Shown here piece by piece: positions 1 to 5,637 of a stretch of DNA of 13,501 bases. Position 1 is the stretch's first letter, and the number at the start of each line of letters is the position of its first letter. The translations under genes were made by a program, and so were the position numbers. This DNA is from Tabrizicola_A sp044377735 (lineage in GTDB: Bacteria; Pseudomonadota; Alphaproteobacteria; Rhodobacterales; Rhodobacteraceae), in NCBI GenBank assembly GCA_044377735.1, contig JBILYK010000095.1, forward strand, positions 1 through 13,501. Direction: 5' to 3'. The notes below the pieces were generated by a model. It was not told the origin of the DNA. It did no database searches and was given only the letters and a program-made list of their open reading frames with translations.

Positions 1-83
1 TTGGCAAGGCGCAAGCCCAAGGCAAGGCTCTTTGAATTGCGCCTTTGGAAATACTCTCGGGGGGTGAAGCGCGGCACGCGCTG

Positions 84-106
84 AGGGGGGCAGACGGCCC
101 CCCTTT
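84..106 (+). terminator. Possible intrinsic terminator downstream of a gene left of the window
   Basis: An 8-bp GC-rich stem (AGGGGGGC paired with GCCCCCCT) closes a 5-base loop (AGACG) and runs into TTT on the plus strand. It lies just beyond the 3' end of ruvB, which points the other way. It would therefore end a plus-strand transcript entering from the left, or serve weakly in both directions. The T run is only three bases long, so the call is tentative. Bases 1-83 hold no gene that I can recognise. Confidence 0.35.
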
Positions 107-122
107 CCTGATGTCACGCGCC

Positions 123-1148
123 TCAGATTTCAAAAAGGTCACTCTGCCCCGGCGGTTTGGGGGCGGGAAGGCCCAGATGGGTCCAGGCTTTTTGCCCCAG
201 CATCCGCCCGCGCGGGGTGCGCAGGATCAAGCCTTGTTGCAAGAGATAGGGCTCGATTACCTCTTCAATCGCGTCACGCGCCTCGGACAGGGCGGCGGCG
301 ATGGTTTCCACCCCCACCGGGCCGCCGCCATAGTGTTCGGCCAAAAGCGACATATAGCGCCGGTCACCGCCATCAAGGCCCAGATGATCCACCCCCAGCC
401 GCGTCAGGGCGCGGTCGGCGATGGCTTGGGTCAGGCGGCCATCGCCCTCAACCGTGACGAAATCGACCACGCGGCGCAAGAGGCGGCCGGCGATGCGCGG
501 TGTGCCACGCGCGCGTTTGGCGATTTCGCGGGTGCCGGCGGGCTCGCTTTCGATCCCCAAAAGCCGCGCGCCACGGGTGACGATATGGTCCAGCTCATCC
601 TCGGTGTAAAACTGCAGCCGGGTCGGAATACCAAAGCGGTCGCGCAGCGGCGTGGTCAACAGGCCCAACCGTGTGGTGGCCCCGACCAGCGTAAAAGGCT
701 GCAGATCGATCCGCACCGTGCGCGCCGCAGGCCCCTCGCCGATCACCAGATCCAGCGCGAAATCTTCCATCGCGGGATAAAGCACCTCTTCCACCACCGG
801 CGACAGGCGGTGAATTTCGTCGATGAAGAGCACGTCATTGGGTTCCAGATTGGTCAGGATCGCCGCCAGATCGCCCGGCTTGGCCAGAACCGGCCCCGAG
901 GTCATGCGAAACCCCACCCCCAATTCGCGCGCCATGATCTGCGCCAGCGTGGTCTTGCCCAGACCGGGGGGGCCGTGGAACAGCGTATGATCCATCGCCT
1001 CGTTGCGCATGCGGGCCGATTGGATGAACACCGCCAGATTGGCCCGCGCTTCGGCTTGGCCCACGAATTCCTCCAGCATCTGCGGCCGCAGGGCGCGGTC
1101 AAGATCTTCGGGCAGCTTTTCGGGGCGCAGGGTGGGGTCTGAGGTCAT
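123..1148 (-). CDS. ruvB: Holliday junction branch migration ATPase RuvB
   Basis: RuvB is the AAA+ motor of the RuvAB complex. It forms hexameric rings that pump DNA through the RuvA-bound Holliday junction during recombinational repair. The 341-residue protein has the usual family length. Visible motifs are the Walker A box GPPGLGKTT (residues 59-67), Walker B with DEIH (110-113), sensor-1 GATTR (156-160) and the arginine-finger region LRDRFG (168-173). The C-terminal winged-helix domain includes GGGPVGVETIAAAL and a QQGLILRTPRGR stretch. The ATG lies one base after the ruvA stop codon, so the genes are almost certainly co-transcribed and perhaps translationally coupled. ruvB is the last gene of this ruvC-ruvA-ruvB order. 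Nothing appears truncated, and the identification is essentially certain. Confidence 0.98.
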   Translation of the reverse strand: MTSDPTLRPEKLPEDLDRALRPQMLEEFVGQAEARANLAVFIQSARMRNEAMDHTLFHGPPGLGKTTLAQIMARELGVGFRMTSGPVLAKPGDLAAILTNLEPNDVLFIDEIHRLSPVVEEVLYPAMEDFALDLVIGEGPAARTVRIDLQPFTLVGATTRLGLLTTPLRDRFGIPTRLQFYTEDELDHIVTRGARLLGIESEPAGTREIAKRARGTPRIAGRLLRRVVDFVTVEGDGRLTQAIADRALTRLGVDHLGLDGGDRRYMSLLAEHYGGGPVGVETIAAALSEARDAIEEVIEPYLLQQGLILRTPRGRMLGQKAWTHLGLPAPKPPGQSDLFEI

Positions 1149-1149
1149 G

Positions 1150-1824
1150 TCAATTCTTCGGCGCCAGCAGTTTCAGGCTGGCGCGGATCAGGGTGGCAGT
1201 GTCGGCCTCAGGGGCCTCGCCTGCGACGGTTGCCACGGCTTGGGCCGCATCGCCCTGACCGTAGCCAAGATTGACCAGCGCCGACAGCGCATCGGCACTG
1301 AAGCCCGCGCGCGACGGGGCAGTGGTGGCAGCTTTGCGGGCGGGGGCGGTGGCGACCATGGGTTCGATCACCACATCATCGGCATTTGCCGTGGCCGACA
1401 GGCTGACGCCCATCGCCATCACCGACCCGGCTTTGGTCTTCAACTCCAAGATCACCCGCTGCGCCAGTTTCGGCCCCACGCCGGGCGCGGCTTGGATGGC
1501 GCGCGCATCGCCCAGCGTGATCGCGCGGCCAGCCCCTTCGGGCCCCAGCGTGCCCAAGATTGCCAGCGCCGCCTTGGCACCCACGCCTTGCACGGTGGTC
1601 AACAGCTTGTGCCATTCCTTTTCCAGCATGGTCGGAAAGCCGAACAGCTGCAAAAGATCCTCGCGCACCACCAGCTCGGTGTACAGCGCCACCGCCTCGC
1701 CCAAGCCCGGCATCGCGGCCAAGGTGCGGTCAGAGACATGGACAATATAGCCCACGCCGCGCACATCGATCAGCACATGATCGGGGCCGCGCCAGTCAAG
1801 CCGACCCGAAATCTTTCCAATCAT
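1150..1824 (-). CDS. ruvA: Holliday junction DNA-binding protein RuvA
   Basis: RuvA binds the four-way junction as a tetramer and loads RuvB rings on opposite arms. The 224-residue protein shows the N-terminal OB-fold domain (about 1-65, starting MIGKISGRL). Two helix-hairpin-helix motifs follow, LLTTVQGVGAKAALAILG near 74-91 and IQAAPGVGPKLAQRVILELK near 110-129. A low-complexity Ala/Thr linker (about 140-173) leads to the small RuvB-contacting domain III (about 174-224). The linker is somewhat long, so the protein is slightly longer than the roughly 200-residue E. coli protein. Its ATG overlaps the ruvC stop by four bases (ATGA), and AAGGG sits seven bases upstream inside ruvC. ruvB follows after one base. 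This is operon packing typical of the family. Confidence 0.97.
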   Translation of the reverse strand: MIGKISGRLDWRGPDHVLIDVRGVGYIVHVSDRTLAAMPGLGEAVALYTELVVREDLLQLFGFPTMLEKEWHKLLTTVQGVGAKAALAILGTLGPEGAGRAITLGDARAIQAAPGVGPKLAQRVILELKTKAGSVMAMGVSLSATANADDVVIEPMVATAPARKAATTAPSRAGFSADALSALVNLGYGQGDAAQAVATVAGEAPEADTATLIRASLKLLAPKN

Positions 1825-2339
1825 CCCACAGCCCTTTTCATGGCCGCCTGCAAGCGGCCCGCACTTTGCAAATGATGCGCATGGCAGATCGCAATCGCCA
1901 AGGCATCCGCCGCGTCCGGCCCGGCAATCTTGACCCCCGGCAGTTGCACCCGCACCATATGGTCAACCTGCCCCTTGTCGGCATGGCCCACGCCCACCAC
2001 GGTTTTCTTCACCGCATTCGGGGCATATTCGCCCACCGTCAACCCAAACTGCGCGGGCACCAACAGGGCAATCCCCCGCGCCTGACCCAGTTTCAGCGTC
2101 GCCACCGCGTCCTTGTTGACAAAGGTATGTTCAACCGCCGCCGCATCGGGGGCATAAAGGCGCAGAACCTCCGTCAATTGGCTGTAAAGCGACACCAGCC
2201 GCAGCGCCAGATCGCCCTCCCCCTCGCCCGGGGCCGAGTGGCAGATGCCATTGGCGACATGGGAAATCCGCGCCCCGGCGACGTCGATCAGCCCCCATCC
2301 AAGGTTTCGCAGCCCGGGGTCAATTCCCAAAACGCGCAT
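1821..2339 (-). CDS. ruvC: Crossover junction endodeoxyribonuclease RuvC
   Basis: RuvC is the Holliday-junction resolvase. It works as a dimer and makes symmetric nicks, using two metal ions in an RNase H-like fold. The 172-residue protein matches the family length and begins with MRVLGIDPGLRNLGWGLID. The four acidic catalytic residues are in place at D7, E70 (AVEHTFVN), D142 and D145 (GPDAADALAIA). It is the first gene of the operon, and its end overlaps ruvA by four bases. The ATG is preceded by a G-rich stretch (GGCGGGGC) that serves as a modest ribosome-binding site. A candidate promoter, a LexA-like half-conserved box and CAGTA repeats lie upstream in the 5' region. Confidence 0.97.
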   Translation of the reverse strand: MRVLGIDPGLRNLGWGLIDVAGARISHVANGICHSAPGEGEGDLALRLVSLYSQLTEVLRLYAPDAAAVEHTFVNKDAVATLKLGQARGIALLVPAQFGLTVGEYAPNAVKKTVVGVGHADKGQVDHMVRVQLPGVKIAGPDAADALAIAICHAHHLQSAGRLQAAMKRAVG

Positions 2340-2352
2340 GCATGCCCCGCCT

Positions 2353-2389
2353 TACTGCCCGATACTGCCCCCGGTACTGTCCGGTACTG
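2353..2389 (-). repeat. Four phased CAGTA direct repeats in the ruvC leader
   Basis: On the minus strand the pentamer CAGTA occurs four times, followed by CCGGA, CCGGGGG, TCGGG and AGGCG. The spacing is 10, 12 and 10 bases, close to one helical turn. The set ends about 13 bases before the ruvC ATG. With the candidate promoter at 2413-2441 it would lie in the 5' untranslated leader. Possible roles are a protein-binding array or RNA structure around the ribosome-binding site. No known regulator is recognised. Confidence 0.5.
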
Positions 2390-2412
2390 ACCGGTGTTCC
2401 CTGTTTCGATCC

Positions 2413-2441
2413 AATTAGCACGAAAAGAGAACATCCGCCAA
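2413..2441 (-). promoter_or_regulatory. Candidate ruvC promoter with imperfect LexA-like box in the spacer
   Basis: The minus strand reads TTGGCG (2441-2436), a 17-base spacer, and CTAATT (2418-2413), a moderate sigma-70-type match. Inside it, at 2432-2418, is GTTC-TCTTTTC-GTGC. This differs by one base from the GTTC-N7-GTTC LexA box described in Rhodobacter and other alphaproteobacteria. A repressor bound there would cover the promoter. Because ruv genes are SOS-controlled in many bacteria, the position is plausible, but the second half-site is imperfect. The box is sequence-seen and its function is inferred. Confidence 0.4.
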
Positions 2442-2618
2442 GGTGAATTGCAGTCTTGGCAAGTGATCGCAGGTTCATTATGCAGATGCAGAAAGGCGAC
2501 GCAGCGCGCAGCCGCAGCGACATTTTCAACAGACCATTGCATTCAACCCATAAATTTATGGCGAAATTGAGGGCATGAGCCATGCGTGCCGCGCAATGCG
2601 GCCATGCCTGAACCCCCA

Positions 2619-2647
2619 TTGCTTCGCATCTGCAGCATGGCTATTTA
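2619..2647 (+). promoter_or_regulatory. Candidate promoter of the first DUF1127 gene
   Basis: TTGCTT (2619-2624) and TATTTA (2642-2647) are separated by 17 bases, which fits a sigma-70-like promoter. Transcription would start near 2654, giving a leader of about 54 bases before the ATG at 2708. A weaker alternative, TTGGCA-N17-TATGCA, lies at 2456-2484. Small DUF1127 genes in Rhodobacter are known to be stress-induced through alternative sigma factors, and I cannot exclude such a promoter here. Confidence 0.35.
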
Positions 2648-2707
2648 ACCGACATCGAAGGCGAATGAACGCCTCGCAATAGAGCAGTTTGTGAAAGGAT
2701 ACCCGCT

Positions 2708-2911
2708 ATGGCCGCCTATGAGACGTCCCGCGCGGCGCCGTTTGGCGCCATCGCCATTTTCCGCTTCGTCCAGTTTGTCAGCGACAAAGCCACCGCCCTT
2801 GCCGCTTGGAATGACGCTCGCGTCACCCGCAAGTCGCTGGCCAGGCTGTCGGACCGTGAGCTTGACGATATCGGTCTGTGCCGTGGTGACATCGAGCTGA
2901 TCGGCCGCTAA
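2708..2911 (+). CDS. Small DUF1127 domain protein
   Basis: This basic protein of 67 residues carries the DUF1127 signature in its C-terminal half, with LARLSDRELDDIGLCRGDIE at about 44-63. The N-terminal half (FRFVQFVSDKATALAAWNDA) is probably a helix. The family is small and often arginine-rich. CcaF1 of Rhodobacter sphaeroides, a DUF1127 protein, is an RNA-binding factor that affects small RNA maturation, and other members affect phosphate or carbon metabolism. By analogy this one may bind RNA, but that is inference. AAAGGA lies eight bases before the ATG. The gene is monocistronic, with a hairpin terminator 25 bases after its stop codon. It diverges from ruvC across a long regulatory gap. 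Confidence 0.88.
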   Translation: MAAYETSRAAPFGAIAIFRFVQFVSDKATALAAWNDARVTRKSLARLSDRELDDIGLCRGDIELIGR

Positions 2912-2918
2912 GGCCGCA

Positions 2919-3020
2919 TCAGCCGCAGAAATAGACAAAGCCGCTGCCCAAGGTTTGGGCGGCGGCTTTTGTTTGTGCGGCGATCAGGGGCAAAGCGCCA
3001 CGCTTGGGAATGTCGGGCAT
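2919..3020 (-). CDS. Possible 33-residue small protein overlapping a terminator
   Basis: An ATG at 3020 is preceded by a strong ribosome-binding site, GGAGG five bases upstream, and opens 33 codons to TGA. The peptide begins MPDIPKRGALPLIAAQTKAA and ends SGFVYFCG. About two thirds of its third positions are G or C, as expected for coding sequence here. It starts 49 bases after the 118-residue membrane protein gene on the same strand, so it could be the last member of that run. Against it, its 3' half covers the DUF1127 terminator hairpin on the other strand, and I recognise no family. The ribosome-binding site is the best evidence for it. Confidence 0.35.
   Translation of the reverse strand: MPDIPKRGALPLIAAQTKAAAQTLGSGFVYFCG
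2937..2970 (+). terminator. Rho-independent terminator of the first DUF1127 gene
   Basis: AAAGCCGCTGCCCAA pairs with TTGGGCGGCGGCTTT, with one G-T wobble and a very short loop. The hairpin runs into TTTTGTTTG on the plus strand. It begins 25 bases after the DUF1127 stop codon and is a good intrinsic terminator. On the opposite strand the same bases lie within the possible 33-codon ORF. Confidence 0.75.
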
Positions 3021-3069
3021 AAAGACCTCCACCCGACCGGCGCAGGGGCACCTTGCACTCGGCGCGGTA

Positions 3070-3426
3070 TCAGGCGTTCAAGGCCGCCGCTGCCAACGCG
3101 ATCTTCTCAGCGACATAGGCCGTCACCGGGTCCACCTGCAACAGCCAGCCGCCCAGACGGCCAAAACCTTGGCCCTGGCTCAACTGAGCGACGAAATCCT
3201 GATAGGCCGCAGGCCCCATCGCATTCAAGATACCCAGTTTCAGCCCAAACGCGGCAATCGCAACATAGACGACCGGCATCAGGCGCAGGCGCAGACGTTT
3301 TTTCGGCACGCCATAGGTGACCGAGCGGCCAAGGGTTCCGGGCGCCTCATGACCATAGCCCTTGCCATGAGATGTCTGATGGTCTGCCACGCGGCTGTAA
3401 AATTTCACCAAATTCGCGTCATCCAT
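3070..3426 (-). CDS. Hypothetical single-pass membrane protein, 118 residues
   Basis: I do not recognise the family. The protein has a polar N-terminal part (1-40), a basic cluster KKRLRLR (42-48) and one hydrophobic segment (about 50-68, PVVYVAIAAFGLKLG). A C-terminal part follows with QGQGFGRLGGWLLQVDPVTA and an Ala-rich end. The basic cluster just before the segment suggests the N-terminus is cytoplasmic and the C-terminus outside. I chose the ATG at 3426 because GGAG lies eight bases upstream. A GTG 27 bases earlier lacks such a site. The gene starts 106 bases after the prmA stop codon on the same strand and may share its transcript. Length, codon use and start signal support a real gene. 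Confidence 0.7.
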   Translation of the reverse strand: MDDANLVKFYSRVADHQTSHGKGYGHEAPGTLGRSVTYGVPKKRLRLRLMPVVYVAIAAFGLKLGILNAMGPAAYQDFVAQLSQGQGFGRLGGWLLQVDPVTAYVAEKIALAAAALNA

Positions 3427-3532
3427 GACAGCGACTCCACTCAAAGGTCCCACGCATGACTGATCGTGGGGTCAGATTGTGGCCAAACATGGGCGGAACT
3501 AGGGTGTAAGCCTTAGATTTCACAGAAATAAT

Positions 3533-4645
3533 TTAGTTCCGTTTCAGCACCAATGCCGACCACTCACCAAGATCCTCGCGTGAGACAAGCGTGAACCCTG
3601 CCGTGTCATAGGCCGCAACCACCGCCTCGGCCTGCACGGCCAAAAGCCCCGACAGAATGACAAGCCCCCCCTTGGCACAGTGCTGGCCCATGTCAGGGGC
3701 CAGCTCAATCAGCGGGCCTTTCAGGATATTGGCAAAGATCAGATCATAAGGGCTGACCTCATGCAGACGCGGATGGGCAAAGCCCGCCGCCTCAAGACAT
3801 TCGATGCGCCCCTCAAGCCCGTTGATCGCCACATTCGCCTTGGCCACATCCACCGCGACCTCATCAATATCCGAGGCAATGACCACAGCCTCCGCAAACA
3901 CGCGGGCCGCAGCCAGCGCCAAAACAGCCGTGCCCGCGCCGATGTCCACCACCTTGGCCGGGCGAATGCCCTGATCAACCAGCCGATCAAAGGCCCGCAA
4001 ACAGCCCAGCGTCGTGCCGTGATGCCCGGTGCCAAAGGCCACCGTCGCCTCAATCTGCAAAGGAACCCGCGCCGGATCATTCGGCACCCGGTCAGCATCA
4101 TGGCTGCCATAGACAAAAAAGCGCCCCGCCTCGACGGGGGCCAACTCGCGCCGCACATGGGCCACCCAATCCACATCGGGCACTTCGGAAATCACGAAAG
4201 GCTTGCCACCGAACTGGGCCGACAGCGCGTTCAACACCTGCGGATCGGGCGCGTCAGACAGATAAAGACCCACCTCCCAAAGCCCCGAATTGTCCTCAAT
4301 CTCAAACGCGCCAATGCCGTAAGGGGCCGGATCAAGCCCTTCCAAAGCCGCCGCCAAGGTCCGCGCCGGGCCTTCGCCGGGCAGCGTGGTCAAGGCCGAC
4401 CATGTGGTCTGCGACAGGCTCGACACCTCAAACGCCGCCGCACCAAAGGCTTCGGCCAGCACGGCCAGCATCACCTCATTGGGGGGCAGTGCAAAGGTCG
4501 CCACCACCTGCAACAGCCCCGCCATGCCCTCGATGTCATAGCACTCCGCCGTCAGGGCCGGGGGCTGCAACCGCTCCAGCGCCTCGGCCAAGGCAAAGGC
4601 GGCATCCTCGCCGTCAAGAGTGGTCTGGGCGGTGAACAAGGGCAT
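3533..4645 (-). CDS. prmA: Ribosomal protein L11 methyltransferase PrmA with duplicated N-terminal domain
   Basis: PrmA transfers methyl groups from S-adenosylmethionine to amino groups of ribosomal protein L11. The C-terminal half is a clear class I methyltransferase. It has the SAM-binding motif VVDIGAGTAVLALAA (232-246), the acidic end of strand 2 at ASDIDEVAV (257-265) and FANILKGPL (304-312), the substrate-site signature of this family. At 370 residues it is longer than the usual 290-300. The extra length is an N-terminal duplication. Residues 8-82 and 86-160 align without a gap at an offset of 78, with about 26 of 75 identical, both starting TTL-GE and ending in Trp. The second copy joins the catalytic domain in the normal way (DWVAHVRRELAPVEAGRFF). 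GGAGG lies five bases before the ATG. The gene begins 59 bases after msrA on the same strand. Confidence 0.95.
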   Translation of the reverse strand: MPLFTAQTTLDGEDAAFALAEALERLQPPALTAECYDIEGMAGLLQVVATFALPPNEVMLAVLAEAFGAAAFEVSSLSQTTWSALTTLPGEGPARTLAAALEGLDPAPYGIGAFEIEDNSGLWEVGLYLSDAPDPQVLNALSAQFGGKPFVISEVPDVDWVAHVRRELAPVEAGRFFVYGSHDADRVPNDPARVPLQIEATVAFGTGHHGTTLGCLRAFDRLVDQGIRPAKVVDIGAGTAVLALAAARVFAEAVVIASDIDEVAVDVAKANVAINGLEGRIECLEAAGFAHPRLHEVSPYDLIFANILKGPLIELAPDMGQHCAKGGLVILSGLLAVQAEAVVAAYDTAGFTLVSREDLGEWSALVLKRN

Positions 4646-4704
4646 TCTGGCCTCCGAAGCTGCATGGCCGGGGCTTAGGCGCTTGGCTTGGCCCGGTCAA
4701 GCAA

Positions 4705-5355
4705 TCAGACCGCCAGCCCGATCGGACAGCTCACCCCGGTGCCCGCAAGCCCACAATAGCCATTGGGGTTCTTGGCCAGATATTGCTGATGATAATCCTC
4801 GGCAAAGTAAAAGGTCGGCACGGGGATGATTTCCGTGGTGATCTGGCCCAAACCCGCCGCCCGCAACCGCGCCCCATAGACCTCTTTCGAGGCCTCAGCC
4901 GCAACCGCTTGCTCGGCGTCATAGCAATAGATGCCCGACCGATAGGTCGATCCAATGTCATTGCCCTGCCGCATGCCTTGGGTCGGGTCGTGGTTTTCCC
5001 AAAACACCTGCAACAGCGCCTCATAAGAGATGACCGCCGGATCAAAGATCACCCGCACCACTTCGTTATGGCCGGTCAACTGGGTGCAGGTTTCCTTGTA
5101 GGTCGGGTTCGGCGTGAACCCGGCCGCATAACCCACCATGGTCAGCCAGATGCCGGGCTCTTGCCAGAACCTGCGCTCCACCCCCCAAAAACACCCCATG
5201 CCGAACATCGCCTCGGCCATGCCCGCAGGGACCGGCGATTTCAGATCGATGCCCGACAGGAAATGCGGCTCGGTCAGCGGCAAGGGGTCAGGGCGACCGG
5301 GAAGCGCGTTTTCGGGACGGATCATCTGCATCTTGCTGGCATTGGCGAAAAACAT
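4705..5355 (-). CDS. msrA: Peptide-methionine (S)-S-oxide reductase MsrA
   Basis: MsrA reduces the S form of methionine sulfoxide in proteins, using thioredoxin, and so repairs oxidative damage in the cytoplasm. The 216-residue protein has the catalytic motif GCFWG with nucleophile C55, followed by GYAAGFTPNPTY and GHNEVVRVIFDP. The C-terminal GYCGLAGTGVSCP holds two likely recycling cysteines, C201 and C210. This is the longer E. coli-like form with an N-terminal extension. I chose the ATG at 5355 because AAGGAGA precedes it. The reading frame stays open further upstream only because the repeat region lacks stop codons, and that stretch has no MsrA character. A candidate promoter overlaps a 22-bp palindrome upstream. 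prmA follows after 59 bases. Confidence 0.96.
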   Translation of the reverse strand: MFFANASKMQMIRPENALPGRPDPLPLTEPHFLSGIDLKSPVPAGMAEAMFGMGCFWGVERRFWQEPGIWLTMVGYAAGFTPNPTYKETCTQLTGHNEVVRVIFDPAVISYEALLQVFWENHDPTQGMRQGNDIGSTYRSGIYCYDAEQAVAAEASKEVYGARLRAAGLGQITTEIIPVPTFYFAEDYHQQYLAKNPNGYCGLAGTGVSCPIGLAV

Positions 5356-5393
5356 CGCGCGTCTCCTTCTCGTTCGGCGTCTGTGTTCAACCT

Positions 5394-5422
5394 GATATAG
5401 GCGAGAAACAAAATCCTTCGAA
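5394..5422 (-). promoter_or_regulatory. Candidate msrA promoter overlapping a palindrome
   Basis: On the minus strand TTCGAA (5422-5417) and TATATC (5399-5394) are separated by 17 bases. The start point would lie near 5387, about 32 bases before the msrA ATG. The -35 element is weak and is the exact centre of the 22-base palindrome at 5409-5430. A protein bound to the palindrome would therefore affect this promoter. The function is inferred. Confidence 0.35.
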
Positions 5423-5430
5423 GGATTTTG
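5409..5430. repeat. 22-base perfect palindrome
   Basis: The sequence CAAAATCCTTC-GAAGGATTTTG is its own reverse complement over all 22 bases. As RNA it folds into a hairpin with a T-rich 3' side on both strands. It could act as an operator for msrA, as a weak two-way terminator behind priA, or as a copy of a dispersed genomic repeat. The sequence alone does not decide between these. Confidence 0.7.
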
Positions 5431-5485
5431 ACAGATTTCTTTTGCAAGACATTTGCACCGGTCCAAAACCCAACCCCTCCTCGGG

Positions 5486-5530
5486 CGACTTCGTCTTCTC
5501 GTCGAGCCCCACCGACGAGCGACGAAGTCG
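5486..5530. repeat. Long interrupted hairpin at the edge of the tandem array
   Basis: An outer 10-bp stem pairs CGACTTCGTC (5486-5495) with GACGAAGTCG (5521-5530). An inner 7-bp stem pairs CTCGTCG (5498-5504) with CGACGAG (5513-5519), closing an 8-base loop. Two bases are unpaired on one side and one on the other. The right outer arm is the first bases of the 31-bp repeat unit, so the left arm is an inverted partial copy of it. The fold is stable in either RNA. Confidence 0.65.
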
Positions 5531-5632
5531 ACAAGGAGGAGGCCGAAGAGCGACGAAGTCGACAAGGAGGAGACCGAAGAGCGACGAAGTCGACAAGGAG
5601 GAGACCGAAGAACGACGAAGTCGACAAGGAGG
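5519..5632. repeat. 31-bp tandem repeat, about 3.7 copies, between priA and msrA
   Basis: Units begin at 5519, 5550, 5581 and 5612, exactly 31 bases apart, and the last is cut after about 21 bases. Differences between units are single bases (GGCC versus GACC, and GCG versus ACG). Each unit holds the mini-hairpin CGAC-GAA-GTCG followed by AAGGAGGAG (the last copy stops at AAGGAGG). On the minus strand, the direction of priA and msrA, each unit therefore carries CCTCCTT, the anti-Shine-Dalgarno sequence of 16S rRNA. The array ends only six bases from the priA stop codon. All six frames stay largely open through it, which produces spurious reading frames. There are no spacers, so it is not a CRISPR. 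Confidence 0.92.
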
Positions 5633-5637
5633 GCCGG

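Larger units (their letters stand above)
2340..2707. other. 368-base intergenic region between ruvC and the DUF1127 gene
   Basis: No open reading frame here has convincing start signals. The left part holds the ruvC leader, its CAGTA repeats and the candidate ruvC promoter. The middle (about 2450-2600) is lower in GC and contains a perfect 14-base AT-rich palindrome, CCATAAATTTATGG, at 2548-2561. The right part holds the candidate DUF1127 promoter and ribosome-binding site. The two flanking genes diverge, so this region controls both. Confidence 0.6.

Noticed and set aside
44..60. Copy of the GGAGTATTT terminator-like element near the left edge
   Set aside because: GGAAATACTCTCGG resembles the reverse of the element at 8587-8603, but the match is too short and no hairpin forms, so I did not annotate it.
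45..1142. 365-codon plus-strand reading frame
   Set aside because: It lies opposite ruvB and exists because of GC-rich codon bias. The product has no recognisable domain, while the minus strand is unmistakable RuvB.
5519..5632. CRISPR array
   Set aside because: The 31-bp units are directly adjacent with no unique spacers between them, and no cas genes are present.
5519..5632. Plus-strand Shine-Dalgarno sites for small genes
   Set aside because: AAGGAGG recurs in each unit, but no start codon follows at a suitable distance, so it is part of the repeat and not a set of translation starts.
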